NCBI RefSeq assembly: GCF_003319115.1
Contig: NZ_QOHF01000020.1
Coordinates: 23,580 to 87,579, forward strand
Direction of reading: 5' to 3'
DNA length: 64,000 bases
From: Geodermatophilus sp. TF02-6
GTDB lineage: Bacteria > Actinomycetota > Actinomycetes > Mycobacteriales > Geodermatophilaceae
A program made the position numbers and the translations under genes. Under the pieces are notes generated by a model. It had not been told where the DNA came from and ran no database searches. It was given only the letters and a program-made list of their open reading frames with translations. Positions 22,976 to 31,935 of this stretch are shown piece after piece. How positions within the stretch are numbered: position 1 is the stretch's first letter; every line of letters starts with the position of its first letter.

Positions 22976-25900
22976 TCACCGCAGGGGGAGCGCCCTGGCC
23001 GCGGAGTCGTCGACCCCGGCCAGGGCGAGTATGCGCGCCGGCGGCGTGGCCGGCGCGGTGTGCACCCGGAGGTCGACGCCAGCCTGCCCCGCCCGGGTCA
23101 GGGCCTCCAGCACCACCCCGACCCCGGCGCTGGCGAGGTGACCGGTCGACCGCAGGTCCAGGGTCGCCCGCGAGCCCGGGGGCAACCGGTCCAGGCAGCC
23201 GAGGACCTCCTCCCGCACCGCCGCGGCCGTGGCGAGGTCGACCTCGCCGAGCACCTGCACGCGGAGTCCGCCGGGCTCGTCGTGCACCAGCAGCCGCGCC
23301 GCGCCGCCGTCCGCTGCCGGGTAGGCGGCGCGCGGCGGCCGGGCCCCGGGCGCGACTGGAGCGGGGGGCACGCGGAAGCGGACGGTCGTGCCGGGGGACC
23401 CGGGCCCGTGGTCGACCTCGACGTCCGTGGCCAGCGTGGAGATCAGCTCCAGCCCCCGACCGCGGGAGCCCCGGTTCTCCGGCGGCGGCCGCCAGGCGCC
23501 GGTGTCGCGCACCTCCACCCGGACGCCGCCGTCGGCGTCCCGGGACACCCCGTAGCTGCACTGCCCGCCGCCGGAGGAGCCGGCGACGCCGTCGGAGCCG
23601 TAGGCGTGCTCGACCGCGTTGGCCAGGGCCTCGCCCAGCGCCAGCTGGAGGTCCTCGGCGGTCTCCTCGGGCAGTCCGGCCGCCGCCGTCCACCGCGCCA
23701 CCGCCCGGCGGACGGCCGACAGCCGCACCGGGTCGGCCGGGAGGCGCTCGGCCAGCGGCCCGGGCAGCAGGCGGGCGGCGATCAGCGCGACGTCGTCGGG
23801 CTGGTCGGTGTCGGCGAGGACCTCGGCCAGCAGCCGCGCGGTCAGCCGGGCGGGGTCGGCCGCGGCGTACCGGCCGGCGGCGTCGCAGACCCGGCCCAGC
23901 CCGTCGTCGAGCAGCTCGCCGCGGCGCTCGACCAGGCCGTCGGTGTAGAGCAGCAGGGTGGCGCCCGGGGCGATGTCGGCGCTGCCCTCGGTGTAGGGCC
24001 GCCGACCCGGAGCGCCGAGCACGGCCCCGGAGCCGGCGCCGTCGAGCAGCCGGGCCCCGCCCGCGGTCACCAGCAGCGGCGGGAGGTGCCCGGCCCGGGC
24101 CCACCGCACGGTGCCGGCGGCGGCGTCGACGACCAGGCAGGCGGCGGTCGAGGCGAGCGCGCCGGGCAGGCGGACGGCGAACCGGTCGAGCAGCTCCAGC
24201 GCCTCCGCGGGGCCGCAGCCCTGCAGCAGGGCGGCCGACAGGGCGCTGCGCAGCTGGCCCATGACCGCGGCCGCGGCCGGCCCCTGGCCCACGACGTCGC
24301 CGACGGCGATGGCCACCCGGGAGCCGGCGAGCTCGACGACGTCGTACCAGTCCCCGCCGGCCTGCGTGCCCTCGGCGCCGGGCAGGTAGTGGGCGGCCAG
24401 CGCCAGGCGGTCCAGCCGCGGCAGCTGCGCCGGCAGCAGGCTGCGCTGCAGGGTCTCGGCGATCCCGCGCTCGGCGCGGAACAGCCGGGCCCGGTCGAGG
24501 GCCTGCGCGCACTGCTCGGCGACGGCGAGCAGCATGCCGCGGTCGGTGGCGGAGAAGCGCTGCACCGTCGACCAGGCGATCGCCACGACGCCCACGACCC
24601 GGCCGGCCACGGCCAGCGGCAGGGCGACGTGGGCGGCGAGGCCGAAGCCGCGCGCCGACTCGGCGAGCTCGGGGGGCAGCTGCGCCCCGGGCGGCGACGC
24701 GGCGACGTCCTCCACCCAGACCGCGCGCCGCTCGGCGACCGCTGCGGTGGCGATCAGCGGCGCCGACAGCGGCAGCACGCGCCACGCCCGCTCCCCCGCG
24801 GCGCTGGCGCCGTCGATGGCCAGCGCGACCAGGGCCCGGTGTGCGGCGTCCAGCTCGTAGACGGCGACCCGGCTCTGCGGCCCGGTCAGCGCGCGCAGGT
24901 GGTCGGCGGCGGCCCGCGCGACCTCGACCGGGGTGGTGGCCGCCGACAGCTCGGCGGTGGCCCGCTGCAGCAGCGCCAGCCGGTGCGCGGCGGCCCGCTC
25001 GTCGGCGAGCAGGACGGCGTTGTCGACGGCGAGGGCGGCGCGGGCGGCGATCTCCTCGGCGAGCACCCGGTCGTCGTCGTCGACCGGCGGGGCGTCCCCT
25101 CGGCGGGCCAGGGCGAGCACGGCGAGGACCCGGCCGCGGACGGTCAGCGGCACGACCAGACCCGAGCGCATGCCCAGCCGCCGGTCGGTCTCCGCCCGCT
25201 CCCCCTCCGGCGCGTCGGCCCGGAGCGGCCAGCCGGCCGGCAGCGGCGCGCGCCGGACCGGGCGGCCGGTCGCCAGGACCTCCCGCGCCAGCCCCGCGTC
25301 GGGGTCGAGCGCGGCCAGGGCGGCCTCGGTCGCGGCGTCCAGCCCGGCGATCCCCGCGTAGCGCAGCCGGCCGTCCTCGCCCACGAGCCGCACCGTGCAG
25401 ATGTCGCCCAGCCGGCGGTCGACCAGGAGCCGGGCCAGCGCGCCCACCTGCCCGTCGACGGTGGTCTCGCGGTCCAGCGCGGTGCCCACCTCGGCCAGCA
25501 GGGTCTGCCGCGCGGTCTCCCGGGTCCGGGCGTTGATGTCGGTGCAGCTGCCCACGTACCCGGCGAAGTCCTCGTCCGCGCCGATCGGGGCGGCCCGCTC
25601 CAGGAGCCAGTGGTGGGCGCCGTCGGTGCGGCGCAGCCGGACGTCCACCTCCCAGCCGCTGCGCTGCGCGGTCGCGGCGGCGACGACCCGGGCGTAGCGG
25701 TCCCGGTCCTCCGGGTGGATGCCCGCCTCCCAGCCGGTGCCCAGCTCCTCGCACGCCGGGCGGCCGGTGAACTCCGTCCAGCCGCGGTTGACGAACACCC
25801 GCCGTCCCTCGGGGTCGGCCACCCAGATCAGCGCGGGGGCGACGTCGGCCACGGCGGTGAACCGCTCCTCCGCCGCCCGCCGGACCCGACCCAGCTGCAG

Positions 25901-28129
25901 GTGCGCACCGACCCGGGCCAGCAGCTCCTGCGCGGAGAACGGCTTGACCAGGTAGTCGTCGGCTCCCGCGGCCAGCCCCTCGACCGCGGCCTCCTCCCCG
26001 GCCCGCGCGGAGAGCAGCACGACCGGGACCCGAGCGGTGCGGACGTCGGCGCGCAGGGCGGCCAGCAGCTGCACCCCGTCCAGCCCGGGCATCATCACGT
26101 CGCTGACGACGAGGTCGGGCGGGTCGGCGAGGGCCGCCTCGAGCGCCGAGGAGCCGTCGGCGACCGCCCGGACGTCGTAGCGCGGCGCCAGCAGCCGCAG
26201 CACGTACTCGCGCATGTCGGCGTTGTCGTCGGCCACCAGCACCCGCCCGGCCGCGGTCCCAGGGGCCGGGGACGGCGCGACCGTGCCCGCCGCGTCGCCG
26301 TCGTCCCCGGGCAGCCAGCGCAGCGCCTCGGTGACGAACGGGACGGCGGCCGGGGAGACCGCGGGCGCGTCCGGCGCCGGCTCGGCCAGCCGCTCGGCCG
26401 GCAGGTGGGCCGCACCCAGCAGCAGGGTGACGGTGAACGTGCTGCCGGCGCCCAGGGTGCTCTCGACGTCGATGGTGCCGCCGTGCAGGCCGACCAGCTC
26501 GCGCACCATCGCCAGGCCGATGCCGCTGCCCTCGCCGGAGCGGCCGCGGGCGCCGCGCACCCGGGAGAACCGCTCGAACAGCCGGGGCAGCTCCTCGGCG
26601 GGGATGCCGGTGCCGGTGTCGCTCACGGTGAGCCGCGCCGTCCCGCCGTCCCGCCGCAGCCGCACGGTGATCCCGCCGGTGAAGGTGTACTTCAGCGCGT
26701 TGGAGAGCAGGTTGAGGACGACCTTCTCCCACATGTCGCGGTCGACGTGCACCGGCGCCTCCAGCGGCGGGCAGTCGACGGTGAACGCCAGGCCCGCCCG
26801 CACGACCGCGGAGCGGAACACGCTGGCCAGCTCGGCGGTGGTCGCGGCGAGGTCGACCGGCTCGAAGCGGGCGTCGATCCGGCCGGCCTGGATGCGGGAG
26901 AAGTCGAGCAGGGTGTCGACCAGCTTGCGGAGCCGCTGGGCGTTGCGCTCGATCACCTCGAGCTCCTCGCGCACCCGCGGGTCGGCGTCCGCCGCCGGTG
27001 AGCGGTGCAGCTCGGCGACCGGCCCGGCGATGAGGGTCAGCGGGGTGCGGAACTCGTGGCTGACGTTGCTGAAGAAGTCGGTCTTGGCCCGGTCCAGCTC
27101 GGCCAGCGCCTCGGCGCGGCGCCGCTCGGCCTCGTAGCTGCCGGCGTTCCCCAGCGCGGAGGCGATCTGGTTGGCCACCAGCTCCAGGAAGCCGCGGTAG
27201 GCGTCGTCGGAGCGGCGGTGCGGGTTCAGGCCCACCACCAGGAACCCCGCCACCGCGCCGCGGTCCTGCACGCCGGAGGCGATCGGCAGTGCGGCCGCCT
27301 GCCGCGGCGGGAGGTCCCACGCCCCGGTCGGGAGGTCCGGGAACCGGTCGGCGAGGTCCTCGACCAGGACCGGCTCCCCGGCCAGGAGCCGCGCCAGCGG
27401 CCAGACCGGGTCGCCGTCGTCCGGCGTCAGGACGGCGGGCACCGCCGGGGAGCCCGGCTCGATGCCGGCCGCGCAGCCCAGCCGCGCCGTACCGGACCCG
27501 TCGACCAGGTAGGTGGCGCTGAACGGGAGGTCGGCGCGGTTGCGGCCCAGCTGCTCGCCGACGGCGGCGAGCACGTCGGCCTCGGTGCGGGAGGTGCCGA
27601 TCGCCGCGGCCAGGTCGCGCAGGTGCGCCATCCGCCGCTCACCGAGGACCCGCTCGGTGTTCTCGGTGACCACGCACAGCATGCCCTCGGTGCGCCCGTC
27701 CGGGCCGCTCAACGGGCTGTAGGAGAAGGTGTGGTAGGTCTCCTCCGGGTAGCCGTTGCGCTCCAGGAACAGCAGCAGGTCCTCGTCCCAGGTCGCGACC
27801 CCGGTGTCGAGGACCGACCGGATGCGCGGGGCGATGTCGTCCCAGATCTCGGCCCACACCTCGCGGGCGGGCCGGCCCAGCGCCCACGGGTGCTTGGCCT
27901 GCAGCGTGTCGTCCCGGTAGGCGTCGTTGTAGAAGAACGTCAGGTCGGGGCCCCAGGCCGCCCACATGGCGAACCGGGACGTGAGCACGATCCGGACGAC
28001 GTTGCGCAGCTCGGGCGGCCAGGTCTCGGGCAGGCCGAGCGGGGTCTGCGCCCAGTCGCGCTCGGCCATCGCGCGGCCGACCTCACCGCCGCCGGCGAAC
28101 AGCGAGCGCTCGGGGGCCTGCCCGGTCAC
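22976..28129 (-). CDS. Giant hybrid sensor kinase / PP2C phosphatase / RsbW kinase / STAS protein
   Basis: 1717 residues, with no transmembrane helix seen. Order: PAS-like region (1-150; LTFFYNDAYRDDTL), GAF (165-335), HisKA with His358 in SNVSHEFRTPLTLI, HATPase_c (to about 580; VVLNLLSNALKYTF, GSGIGLAMVRELV), receiver with Asp677 in LVVSDVMMPGLDG, PAS (750-870; FVNRGWTEFTGR), two GAF domains (about 890-1200), SpoIIE-type PP2C phosphatase (1215-1440; AGGDWYDVVEL, LLYTDGLVERRGE), RsbW-like ATPase (1455-1590; ALGEALANAVEHAYG) and a C-terminal STAS domain (to 1717; VLGEVDLATAAAVREEVLG). In the STAS domain the usual Asp-Ser-Ser/Thr-Gly reads LASAG. GTG 28129 follows GAGGGGGGTC. The protein carries a two-component phosphorelay and all three classes of partner-switch domain on one chain. 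Confidence 0.92.
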   Translation of the reverse strand: MTGQAPERSLFAGGGEVGRAMAERDWAQTPLGLPETWPPELRNVVRIVLTSRFAMWAAWGPDLTFFYNDAYRDDTLQAKHPWALGRPAREVWAEIWDDIAPRIRSVLDTGVATWDEDLLLFLERNGYPEETYHTFSYSPLSGPDGRTEGMLCVVTENTERVLGERRMAHLRDLAAAIGTSRTEADVLAAVGEQLGRNRADLPFSATYLVDGSGTARLGCAAGIEPGSPAVPAVLTPDDGDPVWPLARLLAGEPVLVEDLADRFPDLPTGAWDLPPRQAAALPIASGVQDRGAVAGFLVVGLNPHRRSDDAYRGFLELVANQIASALGNAGSYEAERRRAEALAELDRAKTDFFSNVSHEFRTPLTLIAGPVAELHRSPAADADPRVREELEVIERNAQRLRKLVDTLLDFSRIQAGRIDARFEPVDLAATTAELASVFRSAVVRAGLAFTVDCPPLEAPVHVDRDMWEKVVLNLLSNALKYTFTGGITVRLRRDGGTARLTVSDTGTGIPAEELPRLFERFSRVRGARGRSGEGSGIGLAMVRELVGLHGGTIDVESTLGAGSTFTVTLLLGAAHLPAERLAEPAPDAPAVSPAAVPFVTEALRWLPGDDGDAAGTVAPSPAPGTAAGRVLVADDNADMREYVLRLLAPRYDVRAVADGSSALEAALADPPDLVVSDVMMPGLDGVQLLAALRADVRTARVPVVLLSARAGEEAAVEGLAAGADDYLVKPFSAQELLARVGAHLQLGRVRRAAEERFTAVADVAPALIWVADPEGRRVFVNRGWTEFTGRPACEELGTGWEAGIHPEDRDRYARVVAAATAQRSGWEVDVRLRRTDGAHHWLLERAAPIGADEDFAGYVGSCTDINARTRETARQTLLAEVGTALDRETTVDGQVGALARLLVDRRLGDICTVRLVGEDGRLRYAGIAGLDAATEAALAALDPDAGLAREVLATGRPVRRAPLPAGWPLRADAPEGERAETDRRLGMRSGLVVPLTVRGRVLAVLALARRGDAPPVDDDDRVLAEEIAARAALAVDNAVLLADERAAAHRLALLQRATAELSAATTPVEVARAAADHLRALTGPQSRVAVYELDAAHRALVALAIDGASAAGERAWRVLPLSAPLIATAAVAERRAVWVEDVAASPPGAQLPPELAESARGFGLAAHVALPLAVAGRVVGVVAIAWSTVQRFSATDRGMLLAVAEQCAQALDRARLFRAERGIAETLQRSLLPAQLPRLDRLALAAHYLPGAEGTQAGGDWYDVVELAGSRVAIAVGDVVGQGPAAAAVMGQLRSALSAALLQGCGPAEALELLDRFAVRLPGALASTAACLVVDAAAGTVRWARAGHLPPLLVTAGGARLLDGAGSGAVLGAPGRRPYTEGSADIAPGATLLLYTDGLVERRGELLDDGLGRVCDAAGRYAAADPARLTARLLAEVLADTDQPDDVALIAARLLPGPLAERLPADPVRLSAVRRAVARWTAAAGLPEETAEDLQLALGEALANAVEHAYGSDGVAGSSGGGQCSYGVSRDADGGVRVEVRDTGAWRPPPENRGSRGRGLELISTLATDVEVDHGPGSPGTTVRFRVPPAPVAPGARPPRAAYPAADGGAARLLVHDEPGGLRVQVLGEVDLATAAAVREEVLGCLDRLPPGSRATLDLRSTGHLASAGVGVVLEALTRAGQAGVDLRVHTAPATPPARILALAGVDDSAARALPLR

Positions 28130-28270
28130 CGACCCCCCTCGCCGTCCCCCGCGAGCGGGAGGTGCTCCCGGCTCGTCGGCTCCGCGACCGCGGGTGCTGC
28201 GGCTCTGCGTGACCTCGCACGCTCGGTCACGACCGGCATCACGAGGGTGATGGTAGGTCGGGGCGGGTTG

Positions 28271-28301
28271 CCCTCCCGGGGAGGGCACGTCCCCGGGAGG
28301 G
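28271..28301. terminator. Perfect 12-bp inverted repeat, leader hairpin or terminator
   Basis: CCCTCCCGGGGA and TCCCCGGGAGGG flank GGGCACG. It is very stable as RNA. It lies about 140 bp upstream of the giant sensor's start, so it could be a 5' leader structure for that gene or end transcription coming from the right. Confidence 0.45.
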
Positions 28302-28341
28302 TCGCGGCCGGCGAGCCGGTCGAGGTCGGCGCGGTCGGCGG

Positions 28342-28509
28342 CTGATCACCGGTGCGCTGTGGGTGGAGACCGCCCGGGCCGTGGAGGAGCCGCTCCTGTG
28401 GGTCCCGGACGCCATCGCAGGTGCCTACGGCGCGGCTCGCACGACGGGCCGGACGGACTGGCTGGACCTGGTGGGTCGAGTGGAGGAGATCGAGGTCGCC
28501 ACCCACTGA
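28342..28509 (+). pseudogene. C-terminal fragment of an unidentified protein
   Basis: A frame of 55 codons ending at TGA 28509 reads like a genuine protein end (LWVETARAVEEPLLWVPDAI, then AGAYGAARTTGRTDWLDLV and RVEEIEVATH). It has no start codon or ribosome site of its own and its upstream extension is unconvincing. The style (WVPDAIAGAYGAA) recalls C-termini of actinobacterial DUF3800-like or phage-linked proteins, but I cannot assign it. Confidence 0.35.
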
Positions 28510-28775
28510 CCCGGAGGAGCGGCATCGACCCGCGTGAGCGGCTCCGGAGAGCGCGAGGACCGGGTCCCACGATCCGCGGGCGTCCCGGTCCTCACTTCCA
28601 CACCCCCCCGCAGGAGGTGGGCCACGTCCCCAGTCTGCCAGGAACGGTGCGGATGGCAACCATGGCGCTCGTTCCTTGCTCGACCGGGTGTCCCCGGCCG
28701 CTCCGCGCACCGACTGCGCCGGTCAGGAGCACCGACGTACACGACCACGCCCCTACTCGACCTACCCGGCGGCCG

Positions 28776-28864
28776 AAGAGGACCCCGTCCTCCCCGCCCT
28801 CGTAGTAGGAGGACCCCGTCCTCCCCAGCCTTCGCAAGCCCAGGCCGGGACCCGGGACGGGGCC
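28776..28864. repeat. Dispersed GAAGGACCCC-type element, locus 3
   Basis: Two tandem half-elements (AAGAGGACCCCGTCCTCCCC and TAGGAGGACCCCGTCCTCCC) are followed by GGGACGGGGCC. The element begins where the minus-strand GDSL hydrolase frame loses similarity, marking a junction. Confidence 0.7.
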
Positions 28865-28994
28865 GCCCGCCGCGGTGGGTGCGGGCGGCCAGCCGGCCCA
28901 CCCAGCCCAGGTGGTCGGGGTCGCCGACGCCGGCGACGAAGGAGCCGCCGAGGAAGCACACCCGCAGGTCCGTCAGCGGCGCGTCGTCGCTCAC
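28865..28994 (-). pseudogene. Truncated GDSL/SGNH-type hydrolase (N-terminal 43 codons)
   Basis: Starts with GTG 28994, which overlaps the stop of the alpha/beta hydrolase gene upstream (GTGA). It reads SDDAPLTDLRVCFLGGSFVA then GVGDPDHLGWVGRLAARTH, the block I region of SGNH hydrolases. The catalytic GDS is GGS here, so the nucleophile context is altered too. Similarity stops after RTHRGG, exactly at repeat locus 3; the remaining roughly 170 residues expected for the family are missing. Confidence 0.65.
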
Positions 28995-29866
28995 GCGGCG
29001 GCCACGGGGAGCCGACGACGCAGCAGCGGCAGGACGACGTCGCCGTGCGCGGCGGTCAGGTGGTCGAGCCCGGGCAGGAGCTCGACGGCCCAGCCCGCCG
29101 CCTGCAGCTCGTCCCGGTACCGGGCGAGGGCCTCGCCGATGGCGACGCGGACGCCGCCCCAGTCGGGGCCGTACTCGATGACGTCGAGCTCGCCGGCGAA
29201 GCAGGCACGCGGCACGTCCAGCCGAGCGGAGGCGGCCGCGTCGTCGACGTCCTGCAGCGCCTCGTAGAGGGTGACGAACTGCCGGGTCTGGCCGGAGCCG
29301 GTCTGCACGCGCACCGCGCTCCAGTCCCCCGGCTCGACCTCGGGGCCGTCCGGGGCGGCCGCGTCGCTCTGCGCGACCGCCATGGCGTGCGCGGCGCGGG
29401 TCACCGCCAGCATCTCGGCGTACGGCCCGCCGACCGGCGGGAAGCCCCCCATCACCAGGCCGGTCAGCCGGTCGGTGCGGACGGCGAGCTGGAGGGCGGC
29501 CAGCGCGAGCCAGGAGTAGCCGTAGCAGACGAACCTCTCGGCGCCGGCCGCGTCGGCGACCGCGAGCAGGTCGGCGGCGACGGCGTCGGGGGTCAGGGTG
29601 TCCGGTGCCGGGGAGGCCAGCCGGTGGCCCTCGTAGTCCGCCGCCACGACGGTGCGGGTGTCGGCGAGGCCGTGGACCAGCGTCGCCCCGGCGTCGGGGT
29701 CGGCTCCCCACTGCCGCATCGCGGTCGCGGCGTCCGGGTCGTGCGGCCGGGGACGCACGAGGAGCAGGACGTGCGGACCGCGGCCGACCGTCACCACCTC
29801 GATCTGCGTGCCGTCGTGCAGCCGGGCCGTGCTGGTCCGCTCGCCGGGTTCCGGATCGGTGGCCAT
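28991..29866 (-). CDS. Alpha/beta-fold hydrolase
   Basis: 291 residues. The fold is indicated by HVLLLVRPRPHD near the oxyanion region, VVAADYEGHR, the nucleophile elbow CYGYSWLAL (GxSxx) and a late LPGLDHLTAAHG holding the probable catalytic His. The first-strand HG motif is replaced by RPRP, which is atypical. ATG 29866 is preceded by GGTGGAGGC. Its stop overlaps the truncated GDSL gene, which was once its partner in an operon. The neighbouring divergent MerR-type regulator may control it. Substrate unknown. Confidence 0.78.
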   Translation of the reverse strand: MATDPEPGERTSTARLHDGTQIEVVTVGRGPHVLLLVRPRPHDPDAATAMRQWGADPDAGATLVHGLADTRTVVAADYEGHRLASPAPDTLTPDAVAADLLAVADAAGAERFVCYGYSWLALAALQLAVRTDRLTGLVMGGFPPVGGPYAEMLAVTRAAHAMAVAQSDAAAPDGPEVEPGDWSAVRVQTGSGQTRQFVTLYEALQDVDDAAASARLDVPRACFAGELDVIEYGPDWGGVRVAIGEALARYRDELQAAGWAVELLPGLDHLTAAHGDVVLPLLRRRLPVAAA

Positions 29867-29923
29867 GCCTCCACCATGGCATTCACGAGCTGGTTGAGGG
29901 TCCGGCGGAGATCCCGGCAGGTG

Positions 29924-29941
29924 GGCGGGTGAGAACCCGCC
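29924..29941. promoter_or_regulatory. Inverted repeat GGCGGGT-GAGA-ACCCGCC in a divergent promoter region
   Basis: A perfect 7-4-7 inverted repeat lies 17 bases before the MerR-type regulator's ATG, between it and the divergent hydrolase. MerR-family proteins bind dyads in their promoters, so autoregulation is plausible. It might instead act as an RNA hairpin just ahead of the ribosome site. Confidence 0.45.
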
Positions 29942-29957
29942 AACCGCGGAGGAGGCC

Positions 29958-30680
29958 ATGGGGAGAGGCAGCGGTCCGTACCGGCCGGTCGACCTCGCCC
30001 GGGCGGCCGGCATCTCGACCCAGCAGGTCCGCAACGACGAGGCCAGCGGCGTCCTGCCCCCGGTGCAGCGCATCCCCAGCGGGCAGCGCCGCTACGACGA
30101 GCGCCACCTGCAGGCGCTGCTGACCTACCGCGCCCTGCTGCGGGGGTTCGGCGCACCCGCCGCCCGGGCGGTCATGCGGGCCGTCCGCGCCGGGGACCTC
30201 GCCGCGGCCCTCGAGCTCGTCGACGCCGGCCACGCCGAGCTGCAGAGCCAGCGGTCGGCGCTGCGCGCCACCCGCCGGGCCCTCGAGGCCGTGGCCGACG
30301 AGGTCCTGGCCGACGTGCGGGCGGAGGACGACATGCTGATCGGCCAGGTGGCCGAAGCGCTCGGCGTCCGCCCCTCCACCCTGCGCTCCTGGGACGCCGC
30401 CGGGCTGGTGTCCCCGGCCCGTACCGGGTCGCGCGGGTACCGCAGCTACTCACCCGTCGACGTCCGCGACGCCCGGATCGCCCACCAGATGCGCCTGGCG
30501 TACTCCCGGCTCGACCAGATCCGCGACGTGCTCTGTGCCCTCCGCGACAGCGGCGACGCGACGGCGATCCGCACGGTCGTCGCGTGCCGTGAGGCCGCCC
30601 TCACCGGCCGGTCACGGGCGATGGTGCGCGCCGCGGCGGCGCTGGACGGCTACCTCGACGGGGTCGGCCGGCCTCCCTGA
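29958..30680 (+). CDS. TioE-type MerR regulator with two helix-turn-helix domains
   Basis: 240 residues with two MerR-like DNA-binding domains: residues 9-60 (YRPVDLARAAGISTQQVRND, RIPSGQRRYDERHLQAL) and residues 118-175 (LIGQVAEALGVRPSTLRSWD, GSRGYRSYSPVDVRDARIAH). This double arrangement marks the TioE-like MerR subfamily of actinobacteria. ATG 29958 follows GGAGGAGG. It is divergent from the alpha/beta hydrolase and convergent with the rRNA methyltransferase (45-bp gap). No cysteine-rich metal site, so a metal inducer is unlikely. Confidence 0.88.
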   Translation: MGRGSGPYRPVDLARAAGISTQQVRNDEASGVLPPVQRIPSGQRRYDERHLQALLTYRALLRGFGAPAARAVMRAVRAGDLAAALELVDAGHAELQSQRSALRATRRALEAVADEVLADVRAEDDMLIGQVAEALGVRPSTLRSWDAAGLVSPARTGSRGYRSYSPVDVRDARIAHQMRLAYSRLDQIRDVLCALRDSGDATAIRTVVACREAALTGRSRAMVRAAAALDGYLDGVGRPP

Positions 30681-30725
30681 CGGCAGGGCCGGCGCAGCGA
30701 CGAGCAGGCGCCTGGCACCGCTGGC

Positions 30726-31868
30726 TCAGCCTCGACTGCGGCGGGTGGAGACGGTGACGGTGAACCAGCGGTCGGCGGCGGCCACCCGGGTCGGGCCGAC
30801 CAGCCGGCGCAGCGCCGCCCGGTGCGGCAGCCGGTTGTTGTAGACGCACCACAGCTGACCGCCGGGCCGCAGCACCCGCGCGGCCGCGGCGAAGAGCCGG
30901 TCGGCGGCGGCGGTCACCACGGCCGCGCCCACGTGGAACGGCGGGTTGCAGACGACCAGGTCGACGCTCCCGGCCGCGACGGTGGACGCCGCGTCGTCCC
31001 TCGTCACCCGCACCCGGTCGCCCAACTCGTTGGCCCGCACCGTCGCCTGCGCCGAGGCCACCGCCGCGGCGGAGGCGTCGCTGGCCAGCACCGCCAGCTG
31101 CGGCCGGGCCCGGGCCAGCGCGGTGGCCAGCACGCCGGTGCCGCAGCCGAGGTCGAGCGCCGTCCGGGCGTCCGGCGCCGCGCGGGGGAGCGCGCGCAGG
31201 AGGGCGCGGGTGCCGGCGTCCACCCGCGTGCCGGCGAACGCCGCGCCGTGCGCGCAGACGGCGAGGCCCAGGTCGGGGTGCTCCTGCCGGCGAGGAAAGG
31301 ACGACGTCACCCCCGGCCGGGGTCCGCGGGCGACCAGCAGCCGCGACTTCTGCCGGGCCAGCGTGGCGTGCACCTCGGTGAACCCGCCGGCCAGGACGTC
31401 GTTCATCGCCGGGGTCATGTGCTTGACCTGCCCGCCGACGAGCAGGGTGACCTCCGGGCCGGCCGATGCCGCGACCACCTCGGTCAGCTCGCGCAGCGCG
31501 TCGAGCGACCTCGGCGCCTTGGCCAGCACCACGCGGGCGCCGTCCGCCAGCCCCGGGCCCAGCGGCAGCGGGCGGTAGGTGCCGGCCAGTCCGGTGCGCT
31601 CGGCGTTGCGGGCCAGGGCCAGCTCGCCGACCAGCAGGTCCTGGTGCACCCGGACGTCGCGGGCGCCGGTGGTGACCGCGCCGAGGGTCAGCGCGCCGTA
31701 CGAGTCGTCGACGACGGCCACCTCGCCGGGGCCGGCCGCCGCGAGCAGCGGGGCCGCCTCGTCGAGCAGCAGTCGGTCGGTGGCGTCGACGGCGACCAGG
31801 TCCGGGGCCTCGACGTCCGGCTCCCGCCGCAGCAGCGCGAGCACCCCGCTCAGGGCCGCCTGAGGCAT
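30726..31868 (-). CDS. RlmG/RsmC-like rRNA guanine-N2 methyltransferase
   Basis: 380 residues with the duplicated architecture of RlmG/RsmC. A degenerate N-terminal methyltransferase half ([20 protein letters not shown]) precedes an active C-terminal half with [20 protein letters not shown] (SAM motif) and the catalytic VVCNPPFH. Such enzymes methylate N2 of guanines in rRNA. Start choice is awkward: ATG 31868 lies in the outer arm of a GGAAGCGATAC palindrome and has no good ribosome site, but it opens the homologous region. It is transcribed away from MsrA's 3' end, so the palindrome separates the two genes. Confidence 0.85.
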   Translation of the reverse strand: MPQAALSGVLALLRREPDVEAPDLVAVDATDRLLLDEAAPLLAAAGPGEVAVVDDSYGALTLGAVTTGARDVRVHQDLLVGELALARNAERTGLAGTYRPLPLGPGLADGARVVLAKAPRSLDALRELTEVVAASAGPEVTLLVGGQVKHMTPAMNDVLAGGFTEVHATLARQKSRLLVARGPRPGVTSSFPRRQEHPDLGLAVCAHGAAFAGTRVDAGTRALLRALPRAAPDARTALDLGCGTGVLATALARARPQLAVLASDASAAAVASAQATVRANELGDRVRVTRDDAASTVAAGSVDLVVCNPPFHVGAAVVTAAADRLFAAAARVLRPGGQLWCVYNNRLPHRAALRRLVGPTRVAAADRWFTVTVSTRRSRG

Positions 31869-31921
31869 GGGAAGCGATACACCCGTTCTGGTGCCGGATG
31901 CGCACGTATCGCTTCCCATGC
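31865..31921. repeat. GGAAGCGATAC palindrome, copy 1
   Basis: A perfect 16-bp inverted repeat: GCATGGGAAGCGATAC (31865-31880) and GTATCGCTTCCCATGC (31906-31921), with a 25-base loop. It follows the msrA stop (minus strand) and carries the start ATG of the methyltransferase in its left arm. Two more copies are at 42333-42387 and 56685-56741. Confidence 0.9.
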
Positions 31922-31935
31922 CCAGGGGGATGCGG

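Larger units (their letters stand above)
28130..28990. other. Decayed intergenic zone with gene remnants and repeats
   Basis: About 860 bp without an intact gene. It contains a 6-4-6 inverted repeat (28236-28251) and a perfect 12-bp inverted repeat with a 7-base spacer (28271-28282/28290-28301) upstream of the giant sensor. A plus-strand C-terminal fragment (28342-28509), dispersed repeat locus 3 and a truncated GDSL hydrolase (to 28994) follow. Repeated deletion or repeat-associated rearrangement is the likely history. Confidence 0.6.

Noticed and set aside
22931..27001. Plus-strand 1356-codon frame opposite the giant sensor
   Set aside because: It is the complement of a well-supported gene; composition is Gly/Arg/Val-rich without domains, as expected for antisense frames in high-GC DNA.
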